DNA of 64,000 nucleotides from Warburgia ugandensis. Its lineage: Eukaryota; Streptophyta; Magnoliopsida; Canellales; Canellaceae. The first letter of the stretch is position 1. Each line of letters starts with the position of its first letter. A program made the position numbers and the translations under genes. The notes below the pieces were generated by a model. It was given only the letters and a program-made list of their open reading frames with translations. It was not told where the DNA came from and did no database searches. Of this stretch, positions 12,321 to 24,017 are shown one piece after another. The stretch is from assembly GCA_035236585.1 (NCBI GenBank), contig CP141128.1:28301618-28365617 (forward strand), in the 5' to 3' direction.

Positions 12321-13044
12321 GGAATTTTCAATTCATGATTGTGTTCAGAAGTAAGTTAACTTTGTTTTTGAATGTTTGAATGCATTAGAAGTGATTAATT
12401 TCATGTTTTATATGTTATTGTCATTGAATGTTTCAAATACATTACTTCTGGAATTTTGTTGCATGAATGACATTTGTTAATTTCCAGCACTATACAATCA
12501 TGTTCACTTGACTCTTCAAGAGACCAATTAGATTTTTAGATATCTTAGTTAATGTTAAAAGTAGAATTGCATGCTTAAGTTTTCAATAGAGTTGATTAAA
12601 TCCATTCCTATCCAATGAATCATGCATACCATTCTATGATTACATTTATGTTAATTGGGTAGTTTTATTTTCATTGTTGTTAATAATTGCTTTAATTTAT
12701 TTTACCAGTTTGATTGTAGTTAGATTCCATTATTTTGCATCTTAGTTAATTGGAAAGTAATCAAATTTGTCATACTTGTTAAAATAATTGATTTGGTTGC
12801 TTACTTTTCTTAGTTTTGTATAATTAGGGAAGTAGTTTGTTAAAGCATATTTCCATTAGTTTAGTTGTTAATTTCATGTTAGGAAGGGTAGTTTAGGAAA
12901 GTTTCTATATTGCATTTCAGGAATGTTCTTAATTAGGAAATCATGAAATTAGAAATTTTCTAATTTAGGAGAGTTTAAATTTTAGAAAGTGCATGTTTTA
13001 GGAAAGTTTTCCAATTAGCAAGTTTCTTGTTTTTGTTTAGTTTC
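12321..13044 (+). other. Unassigned AT-rich sequence
   Basis: No ORF and no similarity that I can see to other parts of the window. It lies between the end of the D 3' LTR and the abrupt start of family A LTR homology at 13045. It contains repeated short runs such as 'taggaaagttt' (about 12890-13010). It may be the flank of the interrupted host element or a different, unrecognised repeat. Confidence 0.35.
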
Positions 13045-14235
13045 CACCCTAGTGGATGATGAACATGGTGGTTAAGGGGGTTCTCCAAGAGAGCCTATCT
13101 CTTTCCCCACCTTTTGTTGATGTTTGTGAGTCTAAACACATATCCTTACATGAGGATTGAAGTGACTACTTTGTGTTCAACCATTCAGCTAGTAAGCCTT
13201 GGCCAATTTGACATAAGAGGAGCTGTTTAGACTTAGGATGAAATAAGCTATCCTCAACCAGTAAAACATTAATTGGTTGAGTAATAATAATAAGAGCATA
13301 AAGGGTTAGTAAATCATCTACTCCTAATAAAAATTGTAAGTAAGATAAGGATGATCAAATAAGATCCAAAGGATCTTGAATGATAAAAGACAATAAGAAT
13401 ACTACTGTTGTATTGTATTATGTATGTATATATAGAAAAATATAGGTAGAGAACTCAAACCCTTGATCAAACATGATTTAAGAAAAATTAGGGCACCTCT
13501 TATAAGAATACATGAAGTAAGAATACTTGTATAGAAGAATAACTTTATATGTATGGTTAGACAGATGTATGATCAGGACAATGATGGGCAATGTGGAGTG
13601 AATACCACTTGAGATGTATGAATCAAGATCATGATACTACTTTGAGGTAGGTGGATGTACAAGAATATATTAAGGATTCATGTGTATACATACATGATCT
13701 TCTGTTTAGAATTATAGACCTTCATGATATAAGTATACTTGGTACCTTAACATAATAATGATCCAATGACATGATCCAACTAAGTGATCCAACCCCATGA
13801 TCCAATTCAACTGATACAATCTAATAATCTAATCAAATAAGGTGAAAGTAATGAGATGTGTAGACTAAGGAAACCCTCATAATAGGGTATAGAAAATATT
13901 CCAGCCTTAGTTAAATAGACACATCGTCTAATATGTACAATGTATTTTACATACAAGCATGTTGGCTTGTGATTTTGTTTTACACAGTAGTAGGACTGGG
14001 GATGCTTTGCTAAGGAAGTTATGAGGGTTTGGCCACCCGCTTCCTAAAATTTATATGATGGATACCATGCCCAAAGAGTGGCTAAATGTCGGGTGGGGCA
14101 CTCATGGGAAGGCCACCACTGTGACAGCCATGGTCCTCCCCAGGCAGACATAGAGTTATTATTTCCAGAGTTGGTATCAGTGGATGATTATGCAGTTATC
14201 TGGGCATGCTGTACAGATTGAGACTGCAGCATAGT
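13045..14235 (+). repeat. Family A 5' LTR, first visible part (5' truncated)
   Basis: Matches the 3' LTR from 28622 onward ('caccctagtggatgatga.catg.tggttaaggggg'). The first roughly 2.86 kb of the LTR, including the start and TATA box, are missing. The homology stops abruptly at 13045, within the module shared with Athila-like leaders. The segment then runs to the family C insertion. Confidence 0.8.
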
Positions 14236-14337
14236 TGTAACAACAGAAAAAAAAACTTAAATGAAGGGGGGGCTAGAAATGATATTGGCAGCCCCCCACA
14301 TAAGAGGGTCATTGGGCCTATCTCCTCCCAAACCCAA

Positions 14338-14475
14338 AGGACAAACTAGAACAAAAAAAAAAGAAGGAGAAAGGGGAGGAAACTCGACGAGAGGGAGAAA
14401 CAGGGAGAGAAGAAGAGAAAGGGAAGAAGGAAAGGGGAGAGAGGGAAGAGAAGGAGAAGAGAAGGAGAGAGCTCA
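14338..14475 (+). repeat. Purine-rich GA tract in family C LTR
   Basis: About 140 bp of nearly pure A/G ('gagaaggaaagggg'-like). It opens the spurious 73-residue Lys/Arg/Glu-rich frame at 14261-14482. Low-complexity sequence. Confidence 0.8.
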
Positions 14476-15788
14476 CCGGTGAAGTCTGCCACGCCAGCGA
14501 GCAGGGGAAAATGAGAGTTAGGGTTCTTGGTTGCTAGAGTTCACAGACCTCGCTGCAGAAGATGATGACTTAGATCATCAATTTGAGCCGACCAATCTCC
14601 TTCGCATGTGAGCAAGAACCGAAACCTTAAGATTTTGGAATGATCCAAGTGTTGCTGAATGTCAGATTGAAAGGGGAATTGTCACATACGTACGTTGGAG
14701 GGTTTTTCGATGGATAGGAGCCCATCTAGCCCATTCTAGAGAGGAAGAAACACAGAAAGGCACTTGGAAGATAAGATCTACAAAACCTAACTTTTGATTT
14801 GTGGTGTTTTGCTAAATCCATGTGTTTTGACCCTAGATCTAGATTTATGGACGATCCAACCATACAATTCCTAATCCAAACTTAGGGATAGGTAATTAAG
14901 CACCTAATGTAACTCAAACCACAACCGACTGGATGATCTTAGCTGTCCGATTGGGTACTGTTCACACAATAACCTTTCGATGTCTGAGCAACGGTTAGAC
15001 ACCATAAATGAGTTCTAAAGCACTAAAATTGCTAGGATATGGCATAAATTGAAAATTTTAGACTAAAATTGTTCTAAAAAAAATCTAAAATGTTCGATTG
15101 GACAATAGAGTAATAAGGACCTGACACTTTTGATTGGTGGTTAGACGCTACCATGGTGTACCCTAACTTTTAATAAGTTAAGATACTTAGAAAATTCAAG
15201 ATGAGACCATTGAACAATGAAAAACTTACAACCACTTAAAAAAAGTGATGAATAGCCAGTCTAGAACCAATGGTGTGGATAGGCAATCTAGTAACCATAG
15301 GTCATTCAACTAGCTATCAATCAATAGCTAATGAAACACCCTTAGCATGGAAATAAGAACTATCACTTCACCTTATGACAACTAGTGTAAGTGACTAACT
15401 TAGAGGGAGCTTTCATACTGGAAAAGCTAAGAGAAGTCCCAAAGTTGTATATCTGAATATGTTTTCATGTACTCTATAGAGGCGTGATTGATTTGAGAGC
15501 TCGTATGCAAACTGAGGAAAGTATTCGCATCAATGAACTAGAAGAGCACCGTTTGAGGTAGGTGGAATTAAGATTGCTAATATTTTTGCTATACACATGT
15601 TTGTATATGAATTTCGAGCATTGAAACAAGTCTGTTCAACTTATATGAAAGGCAAGATGAATGTGCATGCTGAAATTTAACCATGACTAAACTGTTCATG
15701 CAAAAGCTATACATTATTGTGAATTATGTGAGAAAATATAAGATTGATACTAGAAAATTTTGAGTTGCCTCATATGAGTGAAAGGGGT

Positions 15789-15975
15789 TGTTATGATGTG
15801 GGCAGGCCACGAAGTTGTTATGATGTGGGGGGGCCTTCGAGTTGGACAAGCTACTGGTTCCTGGCTAGACAAGCTACTGGTCCCTAAGATTTAGACCCAT
15901 TGTTTGGGGAGTTTGATGCGTTTTGAGGGGTCGTTATGATGTGGGCTGGGCTAGACAAGCTACTAGTCTCTCAAG
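15789..15975 (+). repeat. Short tandem motifs in family C LTR
   Basis: 'gttgttatgatgtggg' recurs (about 15789, 15815, 15927) and 'agacaagctactggt' recurs (about 15847, 15873, 15953). Imperfect direct repeats of roughly 25 bp inside the LTR. Confidence 0.7.
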
Positions 15976-16402
15976 AGTAAAGCCTTGAGGTGTGTCTTTG
16001 AGCTTGGTGTGTCTTTGGGTTTAACCCACTGTGCTGACTCACTGCGCCAAAGAGGATAATATTGTCTGTTGTGTACTTGATACACACGACAATGCGTTGG
16101 CAATTGGAAATGTGAAATGGCTCGTATGAGCAAAGACTGGTATCAGGAAATGAAAATGATTAGTGAGTTTGTCATGTGCCTCCATACTTGCATTTTAAGA
16201 ATATATTTTATTACTAATGCATTGATTGTTTCTCCATCTTGGCATGAATTTATGATGTTGATGAATGTTGAATTATTTCAAGCTAAATGATAATTGAATA
16301 TCAGTTGCATGTTTCAGCATAGACAAATTAAAATATATAGAATATCATGATTTTGTTTGTATATAATTGCTTCTTATTCCACCTATACAACCGTAAGTTT
16401 GC

Positions 16403-16432
16403 TAAGATATTGTATTTGTTTACAATATCTTA
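16403..16432 (+). other. Stem-loop in family C LTR
   Basis: TAAGATATTGTA and its exact complement TACAATATCTTA are separated by 6 bases. It matches the family A stem-loop (17304-17341) in sequence and in relative place, a few hundred bases before the LTR end. Confidence 0.8.
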
Positions 16433-16966
16433 GAGTAGAGGATTCCCAAGAAATAGGAGCTTACTGATACTAGTACGCCGACGAAAAGCTTTTGACTTAG
16501 ACAGGTAATAGTTGGTTTATGTTTGAAGTTACTTTATGAGAAATGGGAAAGAGACTGCTATACATGTAATTTTGAGAATTTTGGATAACTTATGTGATTG
16601 GGTTGTGACGTGGAGTTCTTGGGTGCATTTTATTGAATTTTATTTGTGTTTATTATTTAGATGTATGAAAAGGAGACAGTCTCCATTTATGTTTTGAAAT
16701 TTTAATAAATGTTTATTAGGTACTTTATAATGACATGCGTTAAATGTCATATGTCAAAAAAATAGAGGAAACTCTACTAGATTTTCAGTAGAAATGAGTA
16801 CCCATTTCATCGAGAATCCTTGCTTTTGAGAAAAGAAAAAAATGACACTAGGGTTTTGTCAAAGTGAATTTAAAAGAAAAGATTCTTTCGTAGTTGTTTA
16901 CATTTCTCAAAGTCAATGTATTTTGCATTTAAAAAGTGTTATGAAAACCTGGGTCATCACAATAGT

Positions 16967-17751
16967 AATCCTAATGTATTTTGCATTATGATGCGCATAT
17001 GATAGGCATAGTGAAATGCCATGGCATGATGAGATGTCACTACATGAGTTTATGGAAAGAAAATCCCCGTATGAGAATTGGCTGAATATTGATCTCCTAA
17101 GTGGAAGTATAGCCAAGGGAAGGAACAAGTTTTGAGTAGTCTTCACTATTTTAACTAATTTATCCTATACTACATAAATAACATATATACTCTAGGTTGA
17201 GATAAATCATGAGTAGATAACCATGATCGAATAATGACTGAGGCATGTATTCTTATATTGGTGAAGTAGTATATTTTTGTATGCCCTACCAAGCATAGCT
17301 AGCTGAGATATTGTAAATATTTCAATGTTTACAATATCTCAAATACAGAGAAGGAGAATTAGGCACTCAAGACTTAAAAAGATTTGGAAGAATAATCAAT
17401 TAGGGTATACCCCTCGAAGACATGTATTTTTAGTTTGAGAGCATTGTATTATATTGAGAGTTTTTAATATATGGTGAGGTTTGAAATTTGGATTATGTAA
17501 TTTGGACAAGTATTATCTTGATCTTGGGCATCTTGTGAACCACTGGATGGATTCTGGAATTTAATAAAAATATATTCCTTCAATGGAATTTATCTTGTAC
17601 AAAAATTCTACTTATGTTATCAAGTGATGACTTGGGTTTTTCAAAACAAGTTTTAAAGAAAAGAATTTTCGTTGCCTTGTTTTGCAAAATTTTTTACTAT
17701 TAAGGGCGCTTTGCCTTTGAAAAATGTATTATAAAAACCCGGGTCGTCACA
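16967..17751 (+). repeat. Family A 5' LTR, last part
   Basis: Continuation of the A LTR after the C insertion. It matches 29515-30199 and ends GGGTCGTCACA at 17751, directly before the PBS. Confidence 0.88.
17304..17341 (+). other. Conserved stem-loop of family A LTR (copy 1)
   Basis: TGAGATATTGTAAA, 10-base loop, then TTTACAATATCTCA: a perfect 14-bp stem. It recurs at 29733-29770, 47461-47498 and inverted at 19714-19751. The last two have one mismatch in the stem. Confidence 0.9.
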
Positions 17752-17753
17752 GT

Positions 17754-17766
17754 TGGTATCAGAGCC
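17754..17766 (+). other. PBS of A no. 1, initiator tRNA-Met
   Basis: TGGTATCAGAGCC, two bases after the LTR end at 17751. It is the standard plant initiator-Met primer site. Confidence 0.92.
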
Positions 17767-19265
17767 ATTCATCTAGTCACAGTACAGTACCCTTATGTCC
17801 AATATAAAGGTTACAATCCAATTAGAGGATGAGAAATAGTGAGTGAATAAGAAATAAGTTATTATTTGATGAGAATGAGTTATGTGATCATCTCATTAGT
17901 TAAGAATGAGTATAGAAAGAGTTAACTCATTAGTGAAGGATGAGTATAGAAAGAGTTAAACTCATTAGTTGAGGATGAGTATAGAAAGAGTTAATGTAAT
18001 GAAGGAATAGTATAGTACAACTAGATATTACTTAATGAAAGGACTAGAAATACTACTGAATAAGTAACAATCCCAACAGAGGGAATAGTAAGACATAGAA
18101 ATCAATAAGGAAATCATTACAATAGATTAAGATGTGATGTATGATATTCAGGTCTAACCTAAAGCCCTAAGTAAACATATATATGTAGAAATAAAGTACA
18201 CCAATACTAGTATGTATATAACCATTATTAAGAGAAAGAAGTGATAAATTGGAAAAATATGATGGAGATAGTGTAGAAGGAAAAACTTCAACCTTTATGG
18301 GACAAGTGAAATAGAAATTTATGAAAAATAGATGCTAAAGATGAAACCTTAGAATTATTATAAAATTCAAAATTTAATATATAAATAAATATAAATGTAA
18401 GAGTTATAATTGCTACATATATAGTATTACAAAAATTAGTTAATGGATTTAATCATCAAAATAGAGATCATAGTACTTGAAAGGAATTTAAGGAGATAAG
18501 TGAGAAATTTCAAAAAATTGTAAATGAGGATATGAGGATAGTTTTAAATGAAGATGAATAAGGAGATAAGTAAGTATTTTCTCTCCAAAAATTAGTAAAG
18601 GCAAAGGATTTAATAAAGAGATGATAAAAGTTTAGAACACGAAGAGATGATCTTTAAAATTAGAATAAAATGAAAAGGAAGAAGAGAGTTAGATATGTTG
18701 AAAGCGTAAAAGTATAATCCCAAACTTATCAAGAAAAATAATTAAACCATGAGAATATATGGTTAACAAAGAAATTATAGCCTTATATATGTAACAACAA
18801 ATATGAAATCACCAAGTTAGAAATTATATTGGTATGATAAATCAATTGTGGAAAGTAGCACAAAAAGGATTATCAAGGATTAGAAGGATGTTGATATGAT
18901 AACTTTGGTGATATTGAAAATAATTTTGGGACTATAGTAAAGAGAAGTACATTTGGCATGGATGGTGAAACAATTATGGAAAATAAAAGAGAAATATTGA
19001 TATGGCAAATGAAGAGCTATATATGAATAGAGATATTAATTCCACTTACATGATAGAGTTGATGATATTGAAAGATTTAAGAAATATAGTAAGGTGAAAT
19101 ATATTTTGGAGGAATGGTGAAGTAAAACATGAGAAATGAATACCTATAAACAAATATTGGTTGCTAAAGTTAAGTTTAAAGATGATTATGAATAAGGTAT
19201 GAAACCAAATTTTTGGAGAAATAAGTGGTTAGAAACTTTAAGATATTTTGAAGATTTTCAATCTT
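17767..19265 (+). mobile_element. Interior of A no. 1, left part
   Basis: The first roughly 900 bases match the A no. 2 interior (compare 17754-17860 with 47934-48040: 'agccattcatc.agtcacagtacag.accc'). It contains short repeats of 'gatgagtatagaaagagtta' (about 17910-17990). Purine-rich, with no ORF above noise and no recognisable gag start. Confidence 0.7.
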
Positions 19266-19713
19266 ACATGTGTGACAACCCGGGTATTTGTAACATATTT
19301 TGTAAAACTTTTTTTCAAAGGCAGGGCCCTTAATGGTAAAAAAAAATTGTAAACAATGCAACAGAAATTCTTTTCTTTTAAATTCGTTTGTAGCAAAACC
19401 CAAGTCTCACCTCAAGATACATAATACACATAGACATTTTGTATAAAATAAAATTTTATTGAATACTAGGGATCATCTAGTAGTTCACTCTTACACAGGC
19501 CCTATGTTATAATTACAAACCATTGTCCAAATTACATAATCCAAAGTTCAAACCTCACCTTACATTAAAAATTCTCAATACAACACAATGCTCTCAAATA
19601 AAAATACATATCTTCAAGGGACACACCCTAATTGATTATTCTCTTCAAGTCTTCTACCGCCTTGAGCTCCTAAGTCTTCAAGCTTTACTTCCTTAAGTCT
19701 CCTTCCTTGTATC

Positions 19714-19751
19714 TAAGATATTGTAAACATTCAAACATTTACAATATCTCA
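19714..19751 (-). other. Conserved stem-loop of family A LTR (inverted copy)
   Basis: The same stem-loop as 17304-17341 in reverse orientation. One stem base differs (TAAGAT opposite ATCTCA). Confidence 0.85.
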
Positions 19752-22700
19752 GCAAGCTATGCTTAGTAAGGGATACAAAAATACACTACTTCACTAATAT
19801 AAGAATACCTACCTCAGTCATCATTCCATCATGGTTATCTACTCGTGAGTTATCTTAACATAGAGTATATATGTTATTTATGTAGTATAGGATAAATTAG
19901 TTAAAAAAGTGAAAATTGCTCAAAACTTGTTCCTTCCCCTAGCTATACTTCCACTTAGAAGATCAATATTCAGCCAATTCTTGTACAAGGATTTTGTTTC
20001 CAGGAACTCATGTAGTGGCATCTCATTGTGCCATGGCATTACACTATGCCTATCATATGTGCATCATAATGCAAAATACATTAGGACTACTATGCCATAG
20101 TCTCAATCCGTACAGTGTGCCTGGATAACTATATAATAATCCATTGATACTAACCATGGAAGTAACAAATCCATGTCCACATGGGGAGGACCATAGCTAT
20201 CACAGTGGTGGCCTTCCCATTATTGCCCCACTCGACATTTAGCCTCTCTTTGGGCATGGTATCCATTATATAAATTTCAGAAAGCGGGTGGCCAAACCCT
20301 CATAACTTCCCTAGCATAGCATCCCTAGTCCTAGTACTACGTAAAACAAAATCACAAGCCACCATGCTTGCATGTAAAAGACATTGTACATATTAGATGA
20401 TGTGTCAATTTAACTAAGGTTAGAATATTTTCTATGCCCTATTCTTAGGGTTTTCTTAGTCTACACGTCTCATTACTTTCACCTCAATTAATTAGGTAAT
20501 TAGATAGTTGAATTGGATCATGGGGTTGGTTTACTTAGTTGGATTATATGATTGGATCATAACTATGCTAAGGTACTAAGCATACTTATATCATGAAGGT
20601 CTATAATTCTAGACAAATGATCATGTATGTATACACATGAATCCTTAATACATTCTTGTACATCCACCTACCTCAAAGTGGTATCATGGTCTTGATTCAT
20701 ACATCTCAACTCCATGTTGTCCATCATGATCTTGATTCATACATCTATCAACCATACATATAAAGCTATTCTTCTAGACAACTATTCTTTCTACATGGGG
20801 TTATTCTATGAGGGATGCCCTAATATTTCCTTGAACCACACATGATCAAGGTTTCAAATCTTCTAAGTTCACAATGTACACTATAAGTAAAATCATAGAA
20901 AAATACTAGAATCTACATTATATTTCTTTTCTTTTTGTTTGTGATCTTTCAAGATCTCTCTTGGATATTGTTTGATCTTTGTTATCTTATTTATAATTTT
21001 TATTAGGATTAGATGATTTACTAACCTTTTATGCTCTTATTATTATTACTCAACCAGTTAATGTTTTACTAGTTAAGGATAACTTATTCCATCCTAAGTC
21101 TAGACAACTCCTCTTTTGTCAAATTGGCTAAGGCTTACTAGCTAAATAGTTGAACACAAAGTGGTTACTTCAATCCTTATGTAAGGAGGTATTTATACCT
21201 CACAAATGTCAACTAAAGGTGGGGGAAGAGTGAGGCTCTATTAGATAACCCCCTTAACCACCATGTTCAACATCCACTAGGGTGACCTTAGCTCAACCTT
21301 TCATAAGGTTCCTATGAGCATTTTAACCCTAAGTACTCTTTCTAATTGATTTTAATTAAATCCATGAACATTTAAATGTCATTCATGGAGTTTCATTATT
21401 CTCCTAATTTGGGCTAAGGAAATGATATTCCTTATATTATCCTACTAGCTATAGCCCTTACTATCATTAAGTCCATGTCATTTATTTCATCTAAATGTCC
21501 TTCAATTCTAATTTCATTTAATTACATTTTCAATGTAGTTTTTATAACATAAGCATTAAAGCATAAATAAATAAATCTATAATTAAATCTATTGAGCAAT
21601 AAATGACAATTATAATAACATTCACTAATTCAAATAAAAATCTAACATGCCATAACTATTCATCACAATCCAGTGGTCATTATTCATCTTTCATCTCTTT
21701 TAGGGTTTAGATTTTGATCTTTTCATTTTCCTTTAGATCTAACACATCTTCTTGATGTGATTTCATTATTAGATCATTGATACATCTCATCCAATGATCT
21801 AATCTTTCTTGATCCAACCGATTAAGAAGATCTTAAGTCATTTTATCCAATTTAAGGGCATAAATCTTGATCTATCCCAAATCATCATCATCCAATCCAT
21901 AATTCCATATGATATTGACTTCATATCTTCATCAAAATACATCTATACTATCCAATCATCCTTGATCAAGGAGATTTCCATTCATTTTTACGGATCTTAC
22001 TACTTTTTAAGGCTAGAACTCTTAATTAATCATAGATCAGTCACTTATAACCTTTGATTCAATGTCTCACAATCACAAGATCATCAGTGGATTAGAATTA
22101 TAGAGTTTGATCATTCCAAATTTCACTAATAATGAGAATTAGCAATACTTTTCTTTATTAACAGAATTTTACATGCATCAAAACATAAATTTTCTAAGTT
22201 CAGTAGGTTCTACTTATCAAAAGGAATCCAACCCAACTTTCTGATCTCAATTTGGAGTTAAATTAAGATCAAAATTGAGATTTTTAGATTTTAGCCCATT
22301 AATCTTATTGTTTGTGTTGATTTACTTGATCTAGAAACCCAAATTGTACTATGATCATTATCTTTAAAGTTTTGGGATCCTCTGAACCATACATCAGTTT
22401 AGATTTCAATTTTGGGATCATCTTGATCTTGATCTAAGGTTGTTACTACAAATTTTTGTTATAATCTCAAATAAATACAATTTAAAACTTACATTTCATG
22501 AGCTCAGTAGCTCACAAAAGTGACAAGGAAGCAACAAAAAGTTTCATATCTAAAATAAGAGCTATATTGAGCTCTTAATTGGAAAAATAGGGTTTCTAGC
22601 TCAAAATTTGGATGGCCCAAATCAAATCTCGGTTTATGGGTATGGGATGACCAGTGGCTTGCACCCATTATCGTTTATACTAGGTCGTTGATGGGGGTGA

Positions 22701-23423
22701 CTGGCTATAGGCGAGATGGTCCAAATTTGGACCGTAAGATCAACCATGGTTGGATCCCCTCCATCTTTGATCGTTAATGGCCCAAATTTCATCTCCTCAG
22801 GTTTTTGGGCCCTAGGAATCCATACAATGGATCAAAGATTTCATCTGAGCCATCTAAGATGGTGGATCTCACCTTGTTGCTAGATCCATCGTCTCCGACA
22901 AATCAACAGCCGGGGAGATCTCTTAGAGGCTAGAAAACACCACCTAACTACCATAATGGAAAGAGGGGAGGGAGATGCACCTACCTAGAGGGTTTAGAGT
23001 TCAGAAAATTTGCCAAAAAATAAGAAAATCCATGCCTAAATATAAGTCACTACAGCTACTGTTTTTTGACTATTTGGCCGGTGAATATTCCACTAATCGT
23101 TGCAAAAGTATAGGGCTTTTATGTTATTTAGATGTGCTGAACCTTTTTGATGGAGTGGATTAAGGTTTCAACAGTCCAAATTGGACATCTAATTGAAAAA
23201 TAATAGTAGGGTGAAAACCCTACTCGTCAAGGACGATGTGTCTATAGACGTGCTTGATGATTCAAAGTGAAATATTCCCTCGAGTGCATCTGTGGATGCG
23301 CTAACAGAAGAAGAAAAAAAGGAGAAAGAAGGAAGAAAGAGAAAGAGGGGGGAGGAGTTTTGAGTTGAGATTTTGGGAGAGCCTAGGAAATTTTGTGAAC
23401 ATTTTTGGAAAAATTTTCTAAGG

Positions 23424-23431
23424 TATTTATA
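23424..23431 (-). promoter_or_regulatory. TATA box of inverted A solo LTR
   Basis: TATAAATA on the minus strand, about 580 bp from the LTR start, at the same distance as in the other A copies. Confidence 0.5.
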
Positions 23432-24017
23432 AGCATTTTGGGTGTTTTTCATGATTATGTGTAATTATTATGTTTTATTCTTTTTATTATTCAATGTTCA
23501 TTGGATTCCCACTACCACCTCTTTCTCCACTAATAGGTGGTAGTAGTTTGACTCATAATTACACATTTTCTGATCATTGGATTCCTTTGTGGGTCCCTTG
23601 TAGGCCCCACCAGTGTGGAAAGACCATTTTGCCCTTTTAATTCCAAAAGTGGAGAAAAATAGTGTTTATTCCCATGAACTCAGAATTGAGTGTACTTAGT
23701 GGTGTTGGAGTTGTTCTAAGTACATTCCAAATTTTTATTTCTTAGGTTTCAGTTATGAGTAAAATTACCATTTTACCCTTTTATTCAACAAAATGTAGAA
23801 AAATAAGGATTTTTCATCCGAATTCAAAATTTGTCATGCTTATAGTCATTTTGAAGGGTTTGTTGAGTATGTTTTCAATTATACATGTCTTATTGATTGT
23901 ACTTCTATGAGAAGTGCATTTTTACTAATCTTAATATTTCAGTCTAATTTTTCCTTGAAATTCTCAATTTCATTATTTATTCAATTTCATTACCAAAGTT
24001 AGGGATGTTACAACATG

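Larger units (their letters stand above)
14236..16961 (+). mobile_element. Solo LTR, family C
   Basis: Starts TGTAACAACAG and ends GGGTCATCACA, flanked on both sides by the 5-bp duplication 'atagt' (14231-14235 and 16962-16966). The flanks are contiguous in the uninterrupted family A copy (about 29515). No PBS or polypurine tract is present, so it is a solo LTR of 2726 bp left by LTR-LTR recombination. It is related to the inverted LTR at 30200-42333: for example, 15095-15160 matches 32640-32700 in reverse complement. Confidence 0.9.
19271..24012 (-). mobile_element. Solo LTR, family A, inverted
   Basis: On the plus strand it starts TGTGACAACCC and ends GGATGTTACA, with the duplication 'acatg' on both sides (19266-19270 and 24013-24017). 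Read on the minus strand it is a full family A LTR of 4742 bp, with stem-loop at 19751-19714, Athila-shared module at about 21350-20995 and TATA box near 23424-23431. No PBS or polypurine tract follows, so it is a solo LTR inserted in the interior of its own family member. Confidence 0.92.

Noticed and set aside
14261..14482. Lys/Arg/Glu-rich small protein
   Set aside because: Translation of a GA-rich low-complexity tract in a solo LTR.
17304..17341. Stem-loop as a MITE or a bacterial-type terminator
   Set aside because: It has no target duplication, sits at the same place in every family A LTR and is not followed by a T run; it is part of the LTR.
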